From Thermoplasma sp. (GTDB lineage Archaea > Thermoplasmatota > Thermoplasmata > Thermoplasmatales > Thermoplasmataceae): a stretch of 40,232 nucleotides of DNA. The stretch lies in assembly GCF_008709555.1 (NCBI RefSeq), contig NZ_VYIJ01000013.1, forward strand, positions 1 through 40,232, read 5' to 3'. Under the pieces are notes generated by a model, which was not told the DNA's origin, did no database searches, and saw nothing but the letters and a program-made list of their open reading frames with translations. Below, in pieces: positions 7,271-16,099 of the stretch. Made by a program: the position numbers and the translations under genes. How positions within the stretch are numbered: the stretch's first letter is position 1; every line of letters starts with the position of its first letter.

Positions 7271-7490
7271 TTTCTCTAACTTCAATATGGTGCAGACTCA
7301 AATGAAAGCCGGGAATATCAACGATCGGGGTTCCTATAATTATAGATTTTTAGGGCAAGGAAACGAATGTTAGTTTTCCCATATTGACTTGGATCCATTG
7401 CGATAATAGATACGTATGTAATCCGGTGTATGCCACCCGTTTCTGACTCTATCTCATAATGGCATATCATAATGTCAGCAGATCATGACA

Positions 7491-7500
7491 ATATTTTATA
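7491..7500 (+). promoter_or_regulatory. TATA box of the aminotransferase gene
   Basis: ATATTTTATA is centred about 29 bases before ATG 7525 and only 8 bases before the ATG at 7504, so it supports the later start. Confidence 0.5.
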
Positions 7501-7524
7501 TTCATGATGCAAATCAGCCCTCGT

Positions 7525-8682
7525 ATGAAACAGATTCAGCTCAGCAGGAATGTCGTAGACGATATTTCGTTCGGCGCTATCGTCAAGATTAGAGACCAGC
7601 TTTTGGAGATGCAGAGGTCTGGGAAGAAGGTCTACAGGCTTGAATCCGGAGACCCGTCGTTTCCAATCCCCGATCATGTAAGGATGGCCATTGAAGAGGC
7701 CCTGAAGAAGAACAAAACACATTACACGGATTCTACCGGTATCCCAGAACTCAGGAAGGCCATAGCTGAGAAGTTAGTGAAGAAGAATGGCATAAGAGGT
7801 GCTACGCCTGAAAACGTTCTGGTATCAAATGGTGGAATGAACGCACTTTACATAACGTTCAGATCCCTCATCGCACCGGGCGAGAAGGTCATAATACCTG
7901 ACCCAATGTGGACAGAGATTGCGGAGATCATCAAACTGGCTGATGGAATACCGGTGAGGCTGCCTGTAGAGAATTATATAGAAGAAATGAGGAAATACGA
8001 AAACGATGACAAGGTCCGTGCCGTATTCATAAACAGTCCACATAACCCAACGGGATACGTGTTCAGCGAGAAGCAGATCTCGGAGATAATTGATTTTGCG
8101 GAGAGCAAGGGAATATTCATAGTGAGCGATGAGGCCTACGAGGATGTTATATTCGATGGCTTAAAGCATGTAAGCCCAGGATCGATGTACGACGACACCA
8201 TCTCACTTTTCTCCATGTCAAAGAGCTACGCCATGAGTGGATTGAGGATCGGATATGCGCACACGGGAAACGAGCTCCTGTATGACAGGATGAAGAAACT
8301 GCTGAGATGCACCATAAATGGCGTCAATTCCGCAACACAGTATGGAGCTGTGGCTGCATTGACTGGCCCGCAGGACTACATAGCGGAGATGCGCAGCGAA
8401 TACCAGAAGAGGAGAGACATAATATATGAAGCCGTTTCTGGGTCAAGGTATCTGGAACCCTTAAAACCGCACGGAACGTTCTACCTCTGGAACAAGATAA
8501 GGGAGTATCCTCCGGGCGTTTCCGACTCATGGGGTATGACATCGTACCTGCTCGAGAAGACGGGAGTCGGATCCTCGCCAGGCCCAGTCTTTGGGCCAGC
8601 AGGAGAAGGCTATATAAGATTCGCATTCAGCGCGGCAACCGACCACATCAAGGAGGCAGCCGAGGTTCTCAAGAACTTCTAA
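7525..8682 (+). CDS. Class I/II PLP-dependent aminotransferase
   Basis: A fold-type I aminotransferase of 385 residues from the chosen start. Recognisable parts are LESGDPSF, HYTDSTGIPELRKAIA, the NGGMNAL cofactor loop, INSPHNPTGYVFSE (Asn that contacts PLP), VSDEAYEDVIF (Asp for the pyridine nitrogen), the Schiff-base lysine in FSMSKSYAMSGLRIGY, and the C-terminal GPAGEGYIRFAFS with the carboxylate-binding Arg. It belongs to the aspartate/aromatic aminotransferase subgroup I-gamma; the exact amino donor cannot be read from sequence. ATG 7504 is possible, but the TATA box at 7491-7500 is too close to it. A long hairpin and a T-run follow the stop. Confidence 0.9.
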   Translation: MKQIQLSRNVVDDISFGAIVKIRDQLLEMQRSGKKVYRLESGDPSFPIPDHVRMAIEEALKKNKTHYTDSTGIPELRKAIAEKLVKKNGIRGATPENVLVSNGGMNALYITFRSLIAPGEKVIIPDPMWTEIAEIIKLADGIPVRLPVENYIEEMRKYENDDKVRAVFINSPHNPTGYVFSEKQISEIIDFAESKGIFIVSDEAYEDVIFDGLKHVSPGSMYDDTISLFSMSKSYAMSGLRIGYAHTGNELLYDRMKKLLRCTINGVNSATQYGAVAALTGPQDYIAEMRSEYQKRRDIIYEAVSGSRYLEPLKPHGTFYLWNKIREYPPGVSDSWGMTSYLLEKTGVGSSPGPVFGPAGEGYIRFAFSAATDHIKEAAEVLKNF

Positions 8683-8739
8683 GAAGATCAGAGAAAAAAT
8701 AAACAGGATTCCAAAATGCTGGATCTTCTTGAATTTTTT
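8681..8739 (+). terminator. 9-bp inverted repeat with T-run after the aminotransferase
   Basis: AAGAAGATC (8681-8689) and GATCTTCTT (8722-8730) are perfectly complementary with a 32-base loop and are followed by six T (8734-8739). The form suits a transcription terminator. Confidence 0.5.
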
Positions 8740-8850
8740 CAATTCATTCTTATGATCCATTGCTGAAGGAAAAGAACACAACTATCTTCATAAGTGAAAA
8801 ATTTTGGATTCAGATCTAATAAAAATATGCATTAAAAATTAATTGACAAT

Positions 8851-9171
8851 TCAGACGTGGATGTAGTACCATCCTTCCTGCTGTCTCCTGACGATCTCTA
8901 TGAAGCCTCCCATTGGAGTTGCAGAAACGCCCTTCACAAGATCCGTCTCCTTGATGTTGTTCATTTCCATTGAGGTCCTGCAGGCCATAACTATTATCTT
9001 CTTGTCTTCAAGCAGGGGCTTAATCATATCTTCATGGGTTGTTGCGATGATTGCACTTTCTAAAAAGACGACCTCAACAGTCTCCACATCCTTCAGCACT
9101 GCTATGTGTGTCCCCACGATGTTCCCCATGGGGATCTTTTCCTTCTCTGATACCTGAATCACTACCTTCAT
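8851..9171 (-). CDS. DsrE/DsrF-like sulfur-relay family protein
   Basis: A 106-residue protein with the DsrE-like fold pattern: beta strand KVVIQVSE, a helix, VETVEVVFLESAI, then KKIIVMACRTSMEMNNI and the closing GVSATPMGGFIEIVRRQQEGW. Cys64 sits at the position where DsrE-type proteins often carry their reactive cysteine. Relatives bind or transfer sulfur, or act as peroxiredoxin-like or uncharacterised small proteins, so a role in sulfur or redox chemistry is plausible but not shown. Start ATG 9171 is the only good one. It is a single gene, 263 bases downstream of korB; the korB T-runs separate the two. The region behind it (8815-8850) is rich in T on the minus strand. Confidence 0.75.
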   Translation of the reverse strand: MKVVIQVSEKEKIPMGNIVGTHIAVLKDVETVEVVFLESAIIATTHEDMIKPLLEDKKIIVMACRTSMEMNNIKETDLVKGVSATPMGGFIEIVRRQQEGWYYIHV

Positions 9172-9434
9172 AGTTAGGGTATACCTAATTCACATATCAA
9201 GATATCTATTCATACTCATGATTAATCACGAAACTTATCACATAGAGCTGCGGCCAGCGATGATGTATCACCTATTTCATGCCTCAATTTCTGACCTCGG
9301 TGTCAGAAGACCAATGTTCATGGATAGTTGTATCCCTCTTTACATAGCAGACCCAGTAATTGCATCATTCTCTATTCCGAAAATAAGCCCGTATTGAAAA
9401 AAGATAATCGAAATGAAAAAATAGGATGAGATCT
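9172..9434. other. Intergenic region with a small hairpin
   Basis: No gene is visible. Besides the T-runs at 9396-9422 there is a perfect 7-base-pair inverted repeat, TTCTGAC (9289-9295) and GTCAGAA (9302-9308), with a 6-base loop and no T-run next to it. It may be an operator or a leftover terminator. Confidence 0.3.
9396..9422 (-). terminator. Double oligo-T terminator of korAB
   Basis: Directly behind the korB stop the minus strand reads two T6 runs about 12 bases apart, the usual archaeal oligo-T termination signal. Confidence 0.6.
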
Positions 9435-10358
9435 TCAGACTATTATCTTATCCTTGAAGGTCTCGAATGGGTCCACTATGGGCTTTCCGTCCTTGGACTT
9501 GACGTCCTGAGCGGCCGGTGGTACGCTCTCGTAGTTGTCAACATACTGTTTCAGGCGCTCCGTGAACGGAGGGATCTTCTTGTTCACATAGAATATGCCG
9601 ATGGGTATGCGGTCTCCCCATTCGAAGGATTTCTCTATGGCCCTGTTGTACTTTTCCTCGGCCTTCGGATCGTTCTCCGTGACCACAGGATCCCACGTCT
9701 TGTCGTCGTCCAGCTTGTAGACCCTTTTCTTGTACCAGTCCATTGTGTTGATATTGTTGTACGTCGGGCATGGCTGCAGTATGTCTATGAAGGATGAACC
9801 CGGGAACATTACGGCTTGCTTTATTATATTCTTCAAATGCGCTATCTCGAAGCTGAATCCCCTTGCGACGAATGAGTATCCAGTGGATATTGCAAGCATT
9901 ATCGGGTTTATTGCATCGTATATGTTGGGTCTGGCCAGGCTCTTCGTCTGGACACCGAGCTTTAACGTCGGAGCTGCCTGTCCCTTGGTGAGGCCGTAGA
10001 CAGCGTTATCATACATGAGCACCGTTATGCCGCTGTTTCTCCTGCCCTCTGCAACGAGATGACCAGCTCCGATGCTCATGAGATCGCCATCACCGCCGGT
10101 GACTATCACTTTCAGCTTCGGGTTTGTGAGCTTCACTCCAACAGCAACAGGTATGGCCCTGCCGTGAAGAGTGTGAGCGCCAGCTGCGTTGACATAGTGC
10201 GGTGTTTTCCCCGAGCACCCAATACCTGATATGACCGCAACGTCATGCGGCCCAAGATTCAGTTCCTGCAGTGCCGAGGTCAATGCAGTGAGTATACCAA
10301 AATCACCGCAGCCAGGGCACCAATCCACAGTTATATCATTTCTGAAATTATGAACCAT
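9435..10358 (-). CDS. korB: 2-oxoacid:ferredoxin oxidoreductase, beta subunit
   Basis: A 308-residue thiamine diphosphate-binding subunit. It begins with WCPGCGDFGIL, has GIGCSGKTPHY, then the TPP/Mg motif GGDGDLMSIGAGHLV about 30 residues before MYDNAVYGLTKGQ, and the QPCPTYN segment typical of KorB/OorB. With KorA it oxidises a 2-oxoacid (2-oxoglutarate, pyruvate or branched-chain) to the acyl-CoA and reduces ferredoxin. Only a CPGC pair is present at the N-terminus; no extra ferredoxin domain is fused. Start ATG 10358 has GGTGGTG upstream; TTG 10364 is an alternative. The gene overlaps the end of korA by 11 bases, so translation is probably coupled. The substrate is not decided by sequence. 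Confidence 0.9.
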   Translation of the reverse strand: MVHNFRNDITVDWCPGCGDFGILTALTSALQELNLGPHDVAVISGIGCSGKTPHYVNAAGAHTLHGRAIPVAVGVKLTNPKLKVIVTGGDGDLMSIGAGHLVAEGRRNSGITVLMYDNAVYGLTKGQAAPTLKLGVQTKSLARPNIYDAINPIMLAISTGYSFVARGFSFEIAHLKNIIKQAVMFPGSSFIDILQPCPTYNNINTMDWYKKRVYKLDDDKTWDPVVTENDPKAEEKYNRAIEKSFEWGDRIPIGIFYVNKKIPPFTERLKQYVDNYESVPPAAQDVKSKDGKPIVDPFETFKDKIIV

Positions 10359-12237
10359 CTTCAAGCACCACCATCAAACTTTCCTTGTTCAATATCTCCT
10401 TAGCAGACTTCAATATCTCGTCCTCTGTCATGTGTCGGCCGTTATACTTCAGTATCTTATTCTTTATGTCTATGCCGGTATAGAGCTTTATCATCTGAGC
10501 GGCCTGTGCAGTATAGTTGCTCTCCACATCGATGACTAGGCTTGCCTTGCTGAGAACGTTCTTCACAAATTCCGTTGGGAATGGTGAAAACATCTTCAGA
10601 TAAAGAAGGTTCGCTGAGATCCCCTCCTCCTTTAGATCCTCTATGACATCAAGGATCGGGCCCTTCTGGCTTCCCCATGTGACGAATGTTATATCTGCCT
10701 CCTTCTCTCCTATCAGTACTGCCTTCTCCTCAAGAGGTATCTCCCTATCCGCCGTCTCGAGTTTCTTGAACCTCTTCTCCATCATCCTGTCCCTTATATC
10801 GGAATCCTCTGTCACATGCCCGAGTTCGTCATGTTCATCACCGGTCATCCAGAATATATTCCGACCCATGGTTGTGTATGGTGAAACACCATTCTCCGTA
10901 TTCAGGTCATAACGTTTAACATCGTCGCCTTCCTTTGCCAGCTCCACCGTTTCGATCTTTATCCTGTCCAGATCGACCTTTGATATCAGATCCAGCGTGT
11001 TTGCCAGGTTCTTGTCTATGAGGTGGATCACTGGCATCTGGTATTTCGCTGCGTAGTTCAGCGCCTTTGCAGCGTCGTATATGCACTCATCAACCGTCCC
11101 TGAAGAGAACACTATCCTGGGATACTCACCATGGCCGGCGTTTAGAGCGAATAGCAGATCAGACTGCCCATTCCTCGTCGGAAGACCAGTGCTGGGTCCA
11201 CCTCTCTCATAGAAGGTGACTACGAGCGGGACCTCGTCCATGCCTGCGAATGATAAACCTTCAGCCATGAGCGAGAAACCAGGGCCGCTCGTGGCCGTGG
11301 CAGATCTTACGCCGGTAAGGGCACCACCGATGGCCATGTTTATCGCAGACAGCTCATCCTCTGTCTGAACGATCACGACACCGCCCTTTCTGAGGTTCTC
11401 AGCCTCCTTGCCTATCCACTTTATGTTCTGGTGCTCCTCTATGGTTGTGCTCTCATCGCTTGCTGGCGTTATCGGATAATAGGTCTGGAACCTGAGTCCA
11501 CCCAGCAGCTTTCCGAGGGCCGATGCATCATTTCCAGTGAGAAGCAGCTTCCTCGGCGTCGGGAGTGCCGGCAGCGTCTTGCCAGCCACCTTGCTGTCCT
11601 CGGCAAACCTGTATGATGCGTCGACGACCTTAACATTCTCCTCAACAACCTGCTGTTTACCCTTGAATATGTAGGATATTGCATCGTCTGCAAATTTTCT
11701 ATCAATACCGATGATTGCGAGGGTTATGGCTGCACCAATGGTGTTGTAGTACCGGCTGGGTGTACCATCTGGAACGGCCTCGGTCGCTATGTCAGAGAAC
11801 GGTATCGGCAACAGCTTTGCACCGCGCTTCTTCATATAGCCGAGAGCCCCCCTTATCGTGGTCTCAAAGCCATTTTCGGTCAGTATCCGCCTGATCTTTG
11901 CGGACGTATCCCTCATTATCATCCTTGCCGCCTGGAGGTCGTAATCCTCTGTGGTCTTGTCGTAGAGAACCGTTGAGACCTCTGAAACGTCATCAAGGTG
12001 TTCAAAGATAGTGTCAGGATCCAGAGCGACGAAAATATTCACAGGGTACTTCAGCGACCTTGGCTGCTTGTCCATCACCCTCATATGGGTATAACTGTGG
12101 CGCCCCTTTATATTTGAGTGGTATTCTCTGACACTGAGAACACCATACCCAGAAGTTGCAACTGCTTTCCCAACAAGGTTAGCGGCTGTATCTATACCGC
12201 CCCCTTGCGGACCGCCTATGAGTATATTGAAATCCAT
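10348..12237 (-). CDS. korA: 2-oxoacid:ferredoxin oxidoreductase, fused gamma/alpha subunit
   Basis: A 629-residue fusion in the Sulfolobus/Thermoplasma style. Residues about 1-200 are the gamma domain (start NILIGGPQGGGIDTAANL, SYTHMRV), which binds CoA/TPP ends. From about 230 the alpha domain follows, with the diagnostic YPITPASDEST motif, VIVQTEDELSAINMAIGGAL, the TATSGPGFSLMAEGLSFAGM segment, and RGGPSTGLPTRNGQSDL. The C-terminal domain (about 530-629) has ITFVTWGSQKG. It works with KorB as a two-subunit enzyme that feeds electrons to ferredoxin; these enzymes often accept several 2-oxoacids. ATG 12237 lies about 30 bases after the TATA-like element at 12262-12275, so it is probably leaderless, and it leads the korAB operon. 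Confidence 0.92.
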   Translation of the reverse strand: MDFNILIGGPQGGGIDTAANLVGKAVATSGYGVLSVREYHSNIKGRHSYTHMRVMDKQPRSLKYPVNIFVALDPDTIFEHLDDVSEVSTVLYDKTTEDYDLQAARMIMRDTSAKIRRILTENGFETTIRGALGYMKKRGAKLLPIPFSDIATEAVPDGTPSRYYNTIGAAITLAIIGIDRKFADDAISYIFKGKQQVVEENVKVVDASYRFAEDSKVAGKTLPALPTPRKLLLTGNDASALGKLLGGLRFQTYYPITPASDESTTIEEHQNIKWIGKEAENLRKGGVVIVQTEDELSAINMAIGGALTGVRSATATSGPGFSLMAEGLSFAGMDEVPLVVTFYERGGPSTGLPTRNGQSDLLFALNAGHGEYPRIVFSSGTVDECIYDAAKALNYAAKYQMPVIHLIDKNLANTLDLISKVDLDRIKIETVELAKEGDDVKRYDLNTENGVSPYTTMGRNIFWMTGDEHDELGHVTEDSDIRDRMMEKRFKKLETADREIPLEEKAVLIGEKEADITFVTWGSQKGPILDVIEDLKEEGISANLLYLKMFSPFPTEFVKNVLSKASLVIDVESNYTAQAAQMIKLYTGIDIKNKILKYNGRHMTEDEILKSAKEILNKESLMVVLEDGS

Positions 12238-13179
<942 letters not shown>

Positions 13180-13291
13180 TATTTATCTTAAGCGATCGAG
13201 GGATCATCAGCATCTAATCTGTTTTAAATATCCTTAATCCAAGATATTAATATATACGCCTAAGTATATGGCAATTCGATAAGGCAAATAA

Positions 13292-13301
13292 AATTAATAT
13301 A
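13292..13301 (+). promoter_or_regulatory. TATA box of the MFS permease
   Basis: AATTAATATA is centred 25 bases before ATG 13322. Confidence 0.5.
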
Positions 13302-13321
13302 CACTATCGGCTGATCATGTG

Positions 13322-14746
13322 ATGGAATCAAACGCATATTCCAAACCAGTTAGAGTACCGGGAAGATCGACCATCACATCGCTGTCGGCGATGGGCTACT
13401 TCCTCGACGGCTATGACCTGAGCGTGATATCTGTCTTCACGCTGGTTCTTGTCACGTACAAGATATTCAGGTACACGGCCTTCACGGAATCCTTCGTCAC
13501 CGGATCGGCTCTCCTCGGTGCCTTTGTTGGTGCAGTTGTTTTCGGCCATTACGCCGACAGGATCGGCAGGAGGTATCTGTACATCTTCGATCTGATATTC
13601 TTCGCTGTATTTGCGGTTCTGACGGCACTGGCGACCAACATATACGAGATGATAGCCTTCAGATTCTTCGTCGGCTTAGGCGTCGGCGCCGATTATTCCC
13701 TCAGCCCGGTGTACACCACGGAAATGTACCCTAACGCCAAGAGGGGAGGGGGCTATGGTTGGGTCTGGACCTTCTGGAGCCTTGGAGCGGCTGCGGCATT
13801 CATCATAGGCTACGGCTTCTATCTTATAGATCCGCTGACGGGATGGCGCTGGACGCTGGGCCTTGGCGCTATACCTGCGATCATAGTCGTTGTGATGAGG
13901 ATGAGGATGCCTGAGTCCATAAGGTGGAGGGCTGCAGACAAGAACGTATCGGAACAGGAGATAAGGGACGTGGCAGACAGCATAGGCATAAAGAAGGAGG
14001 AAATGGACAGCATAATAGCTGAGAGGAAAAGAGAATCGAGGATACACTCCGGATCGCTGGCTTCTCTGTTCAAGGGCGAGTATGGTAAACGAACGCTGAT
14101 CGTGTGGATTCAGTGGATACTCTACGATATAGCTGGATACGGAATAGGACTATACTCACCGCTCATACTCAAGGAGCTTGGTGTGGTCGGATCATACACG
14201 CTGCTGTACTCCTTCATGTTCTACATGCCCATAGGGTTCATGGGTGCCTTCGGTGCGGTAATGCTCAACGACCGCGTTGGCAGGAGGCCACTCCAGATAC
14301 TGGGCTTCGGCTCCATGGCTCTGGCTATGCTGCTCTTCTTCTTCGCAGCAAGCGGCAAGGGCCAGGTCTTCCTCGCCATCGGCATACTGGCATTCATCAT
14401 AGACTACGCCCTCGGCAACCTGGGACCAGGTAATACCATGGGCCTCTACGCCATAGAGCTCCTGCCAACAAAGCTGAGGAGCTCATCGATGGGCAGCGCC
14501 ACGGGCATAACAAGGATAGTATCGTTCCTGTCCGCATTTCTGTTCCCGTATCTTTCAAAGCCGACCGTTCTGGGTAAGGAGGGGTTTTTCTTCGTCCTCT
14601 TCGTCGTGATGATACTTGCCCTCGTCTTCACGATATTCTTCACGCCAGAGACGAAGGGATTGACCCTTGAGGAAATAACCGTTGCAAAATACAGGCACAG
14701 GGGCTGGAAACCGGTACTCGCCCTGGATGATCCTTCAAAAAAATAA
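13322..14746 (+). CDS. Major facilitator permease, sugar-porter/aromatic-acid-type
   Basis: A 474-residue MFS transporter with about twelve membrane helices. Helix 1 carries LDGYDLSVIS, the Asp-rich signature shared with aromatic-acid/H+ symporters and sialate permeases. The loop 2-3 motif GHYADRIGRR and its repeat in the second half (NDRVGRR) are intact. The central cytosolic loop (about 210-255) is charged. The C-terminal FTPETKGLTLEEI is the sugar-porter ending. It probably co-transports an organic acid or sugar with protons, which fits an acidophile with a strong inward proton gradient; the substrate cannot be named. A GTG at 13319 directly before the ATG is also possible. It converges on glutamate dehydrogenase with an A/T-rich spacer. 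Confidence 0.88.
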   Translation: MESNAYSKPVRVPGRSTITSLSAMGYFLDGYDLSVISVFTLVLVTYKIFRYTAFTESFVTGSALLGAFVGAVVFGHYADRIGRRYLYIFDLIFFAVFAVLTALATNIYEMIAFRFFVGLGVGADYSLSPVYTTEMYPNAKRGGGYGWVWTFWSLGAAAAFIIGYGFYLIDPLTGWRWTLGLGAIPAIIVVVMRMRMPESIRWRAADKNVSEQEIRDVADSIGIKKEEMDSIIAERKRESRIHSGSLASLFKGEYGKRTLIVWIQWILYDIAGYGIGLYSPLILKELGVVGSYTLLYSFMFYMPIGFMGAFGAVMLNDRVGRRPLQILGFGSMALAMLLFFFAASGKGQVFLAIGILAFIIDYALGNLGPGNTMGLYAIELLPTKLRSSSMGSATGITRIVSFLSAFLFPYLSKPTVLGKEGFFFVLFVVMILALVFTIFFTPETKGLTLEEITVAKYRHRGWKPVLALDDPSKK

Positions 14747-14766
14747 AATAAATAAAACACTTTTTT
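14737..14766. terminator. Two-way A/T-rich terminator between MFS permease and gdhA
   Basis: The 20-base gap between two convergent genes is made of A-runs with a T6 run at 14761-14766 on the plus strand. On the minus strand the same stretch reads as T-rich tracts (TTTATTTATTTTATTTTTTT). It can therefore end transcription from both sides. Confidence 0.5.
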
Positions 14767-16016
14767 CAGTACATGCCTCTGGCCTTCATGGCGTCAGCCA
14801 CCTTCTTCACAGAGACAACGTAAGCAGCAGTTCTTGGATTCACCTTGTACTTATCCATGGCGTCGAACACGTCATGTGCTGCCTTTGTCATCTTCTGATC
14901 GAGCTTGGCGTAAACGTCCTCGGCTGTCCAGTACTCGCCGTAGTTGTTCTGAACCCACTCAAAGTACGATACGGTAACGCCACCGGAATTCGATAAGAAA
15001 TCCGGCAGATCAAGGATACCGCGCTTGAACAGTATCTCATCCGCTTCTGGAGTCGTGGGCCCGTTGGCCAGTTCAAGAACTATCTTGGCCCTTATCTTAT
15101 CTGCGTTCTTCCCGGTTATCTGCTCTTCGATCGCTGCAGGTATCAGCACGTCAACGTCAGATTCCAGAAGCTCCTCGTTTGTTATCGGCTTCGAGCCCGG
15201 AAAGCCCACGACGGTTCCTGTCTTCCTCTTATGTTCGAGAAGCGCCTCGTAATCTATACCGTCCTTCTTGTATATGCCACCCTTGGTATCAGATACCGCA
15301 ACGACCTTCGATCCGAACATGTCGTGCACGAACTTCACGGCGAACTGACCGGCGTTTCCAAACCCCTGGACGGCAACCGTCGCCTTTGAGAGGTCAAGAC
15401 CTATCCTCTTCGCACCCTCCCTCAGGACGTACATACCGCCTTTGGCGGTAGAGTCACCACGGCCCTCAGAACCGCCAACCTCCAATGGCTTTCCAGTGAT
15501 CACGTTCGGTGCGCTGTGCCTCACAATGCCTTCATATTCATCCATCATCCATGCCATTATCTGCGGATTCGTGTAAACGTCTGGTGCCGGTACGTCGACC
15601 TCCGGCCCTATGAAGTCCGCTATTGCCCTTATGTAAGCCCTGCTGAGCCTCTCCAACTCGCCGGGACTCATGGATTTCGGATCGCATATGATGCCTCCCT
15701 TTGCACCGCCGAACGGTATGTCCACGATGGCACATTTCCAGGTCATCCATGCGGCAAGAGCCTTTACAGTCGAGAGAGTCTCCTCTGGATGATACCTGAT
15801 GCCACCTTTCCCAGGGCCTCTCGCTGTGTTGTACCTCACCCTGAAGCCGGTGAATACCTTGATCTTACCATTATCCATCCTCACGGGTAGGCTTACCTGC
15901 AGGATCTTCTCCGGCTGCTTCAGAATCTCAAGGGCCTGCTCATCAAGCTTCAGAACCGCGGCGGCTTTTTCGAGCTGCTGGAGGGCCATCTCAAAAGGAT
16001 CCATATTCTCCGGCAT
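14766..16016 (-). CDS. gdhA: Glutamate dehydrogenase
   Basis: A 416-residue Glu/Leu/Phe/Val dehydrogenase of the hexameric archaeal type, which interconverts glutamate with 2-oxoglutarate and ammonia using NAD(P). The N-terminal catalytic domain shows [36 protein letters not shown] with the active-site lysines, and [17 protein letters not shown]. The dinucleotide-binding domain has [10 protein letters not shown] and later [18 protein letters not shown]. The start is ATG 16016, with the ribosome site AGGTGAC (16021-16027) six bases upstream; the GTG at 16025 lies inside that site and is not a good start. Two TATA-like elements precede it, at about 16032-16044 and about 16060-16072, so both a leaderless and a leadered message are possible. 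Confidence 0.95.
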   Translation of the reverse strand: MPENMDPFEMALQQLEKAAAVLKLDEQALEILKQPEKILQVSLPVRMDNGKIKVFTGFRVRYNTARGPGKGGIRYHPEETLSTVKALAAWMTWKCAIVDIPFGGAKGGIICDPKSMSPGELERLSRAYIRAIADFIGPEVDVPAPDVYTNPQIMAWMMDEYEGIVRHSAPNVITGKPLEVGGSEGRGDSTAKGGMYVLREGAKRIGLDLSKATVAVQGFGNAGQFAVKFVHDMFGSKVVAVSDTKGGIYKKDGIDYEALLEHKRKTGTVVGFPGSKPITNEELLESDVDVLIPAAIEEQITGKNADKIRAKIVLELANGPTTPEADEILFKRGILDLPDFLSNSGGVTVSYFEWVQNNYGEYWTAEDVYAKLDQKMTKAAHDVFDAMDKYKVNPRTAAYVVSVKKVADAMKARGMY

Positions 16017-16020
16017 ATAG

Positions 16021-16027
16021 GTCACCT
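16021..16027 (-). promoter_or_regulatory. Shine-Dalgarno site of gdhA
   Basis: The minus strand reads AGGTGAC four to five bases before ATG 16016. It decides that start against GTG 16025, which overlaps it. Confidence 0.6.
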
Positions 16028-16099
16028 TATCATTAAATATCTAATTACATGTGGACATGCATTAATAATATATGAAATTACTTATCTCGTTATTCTTAA

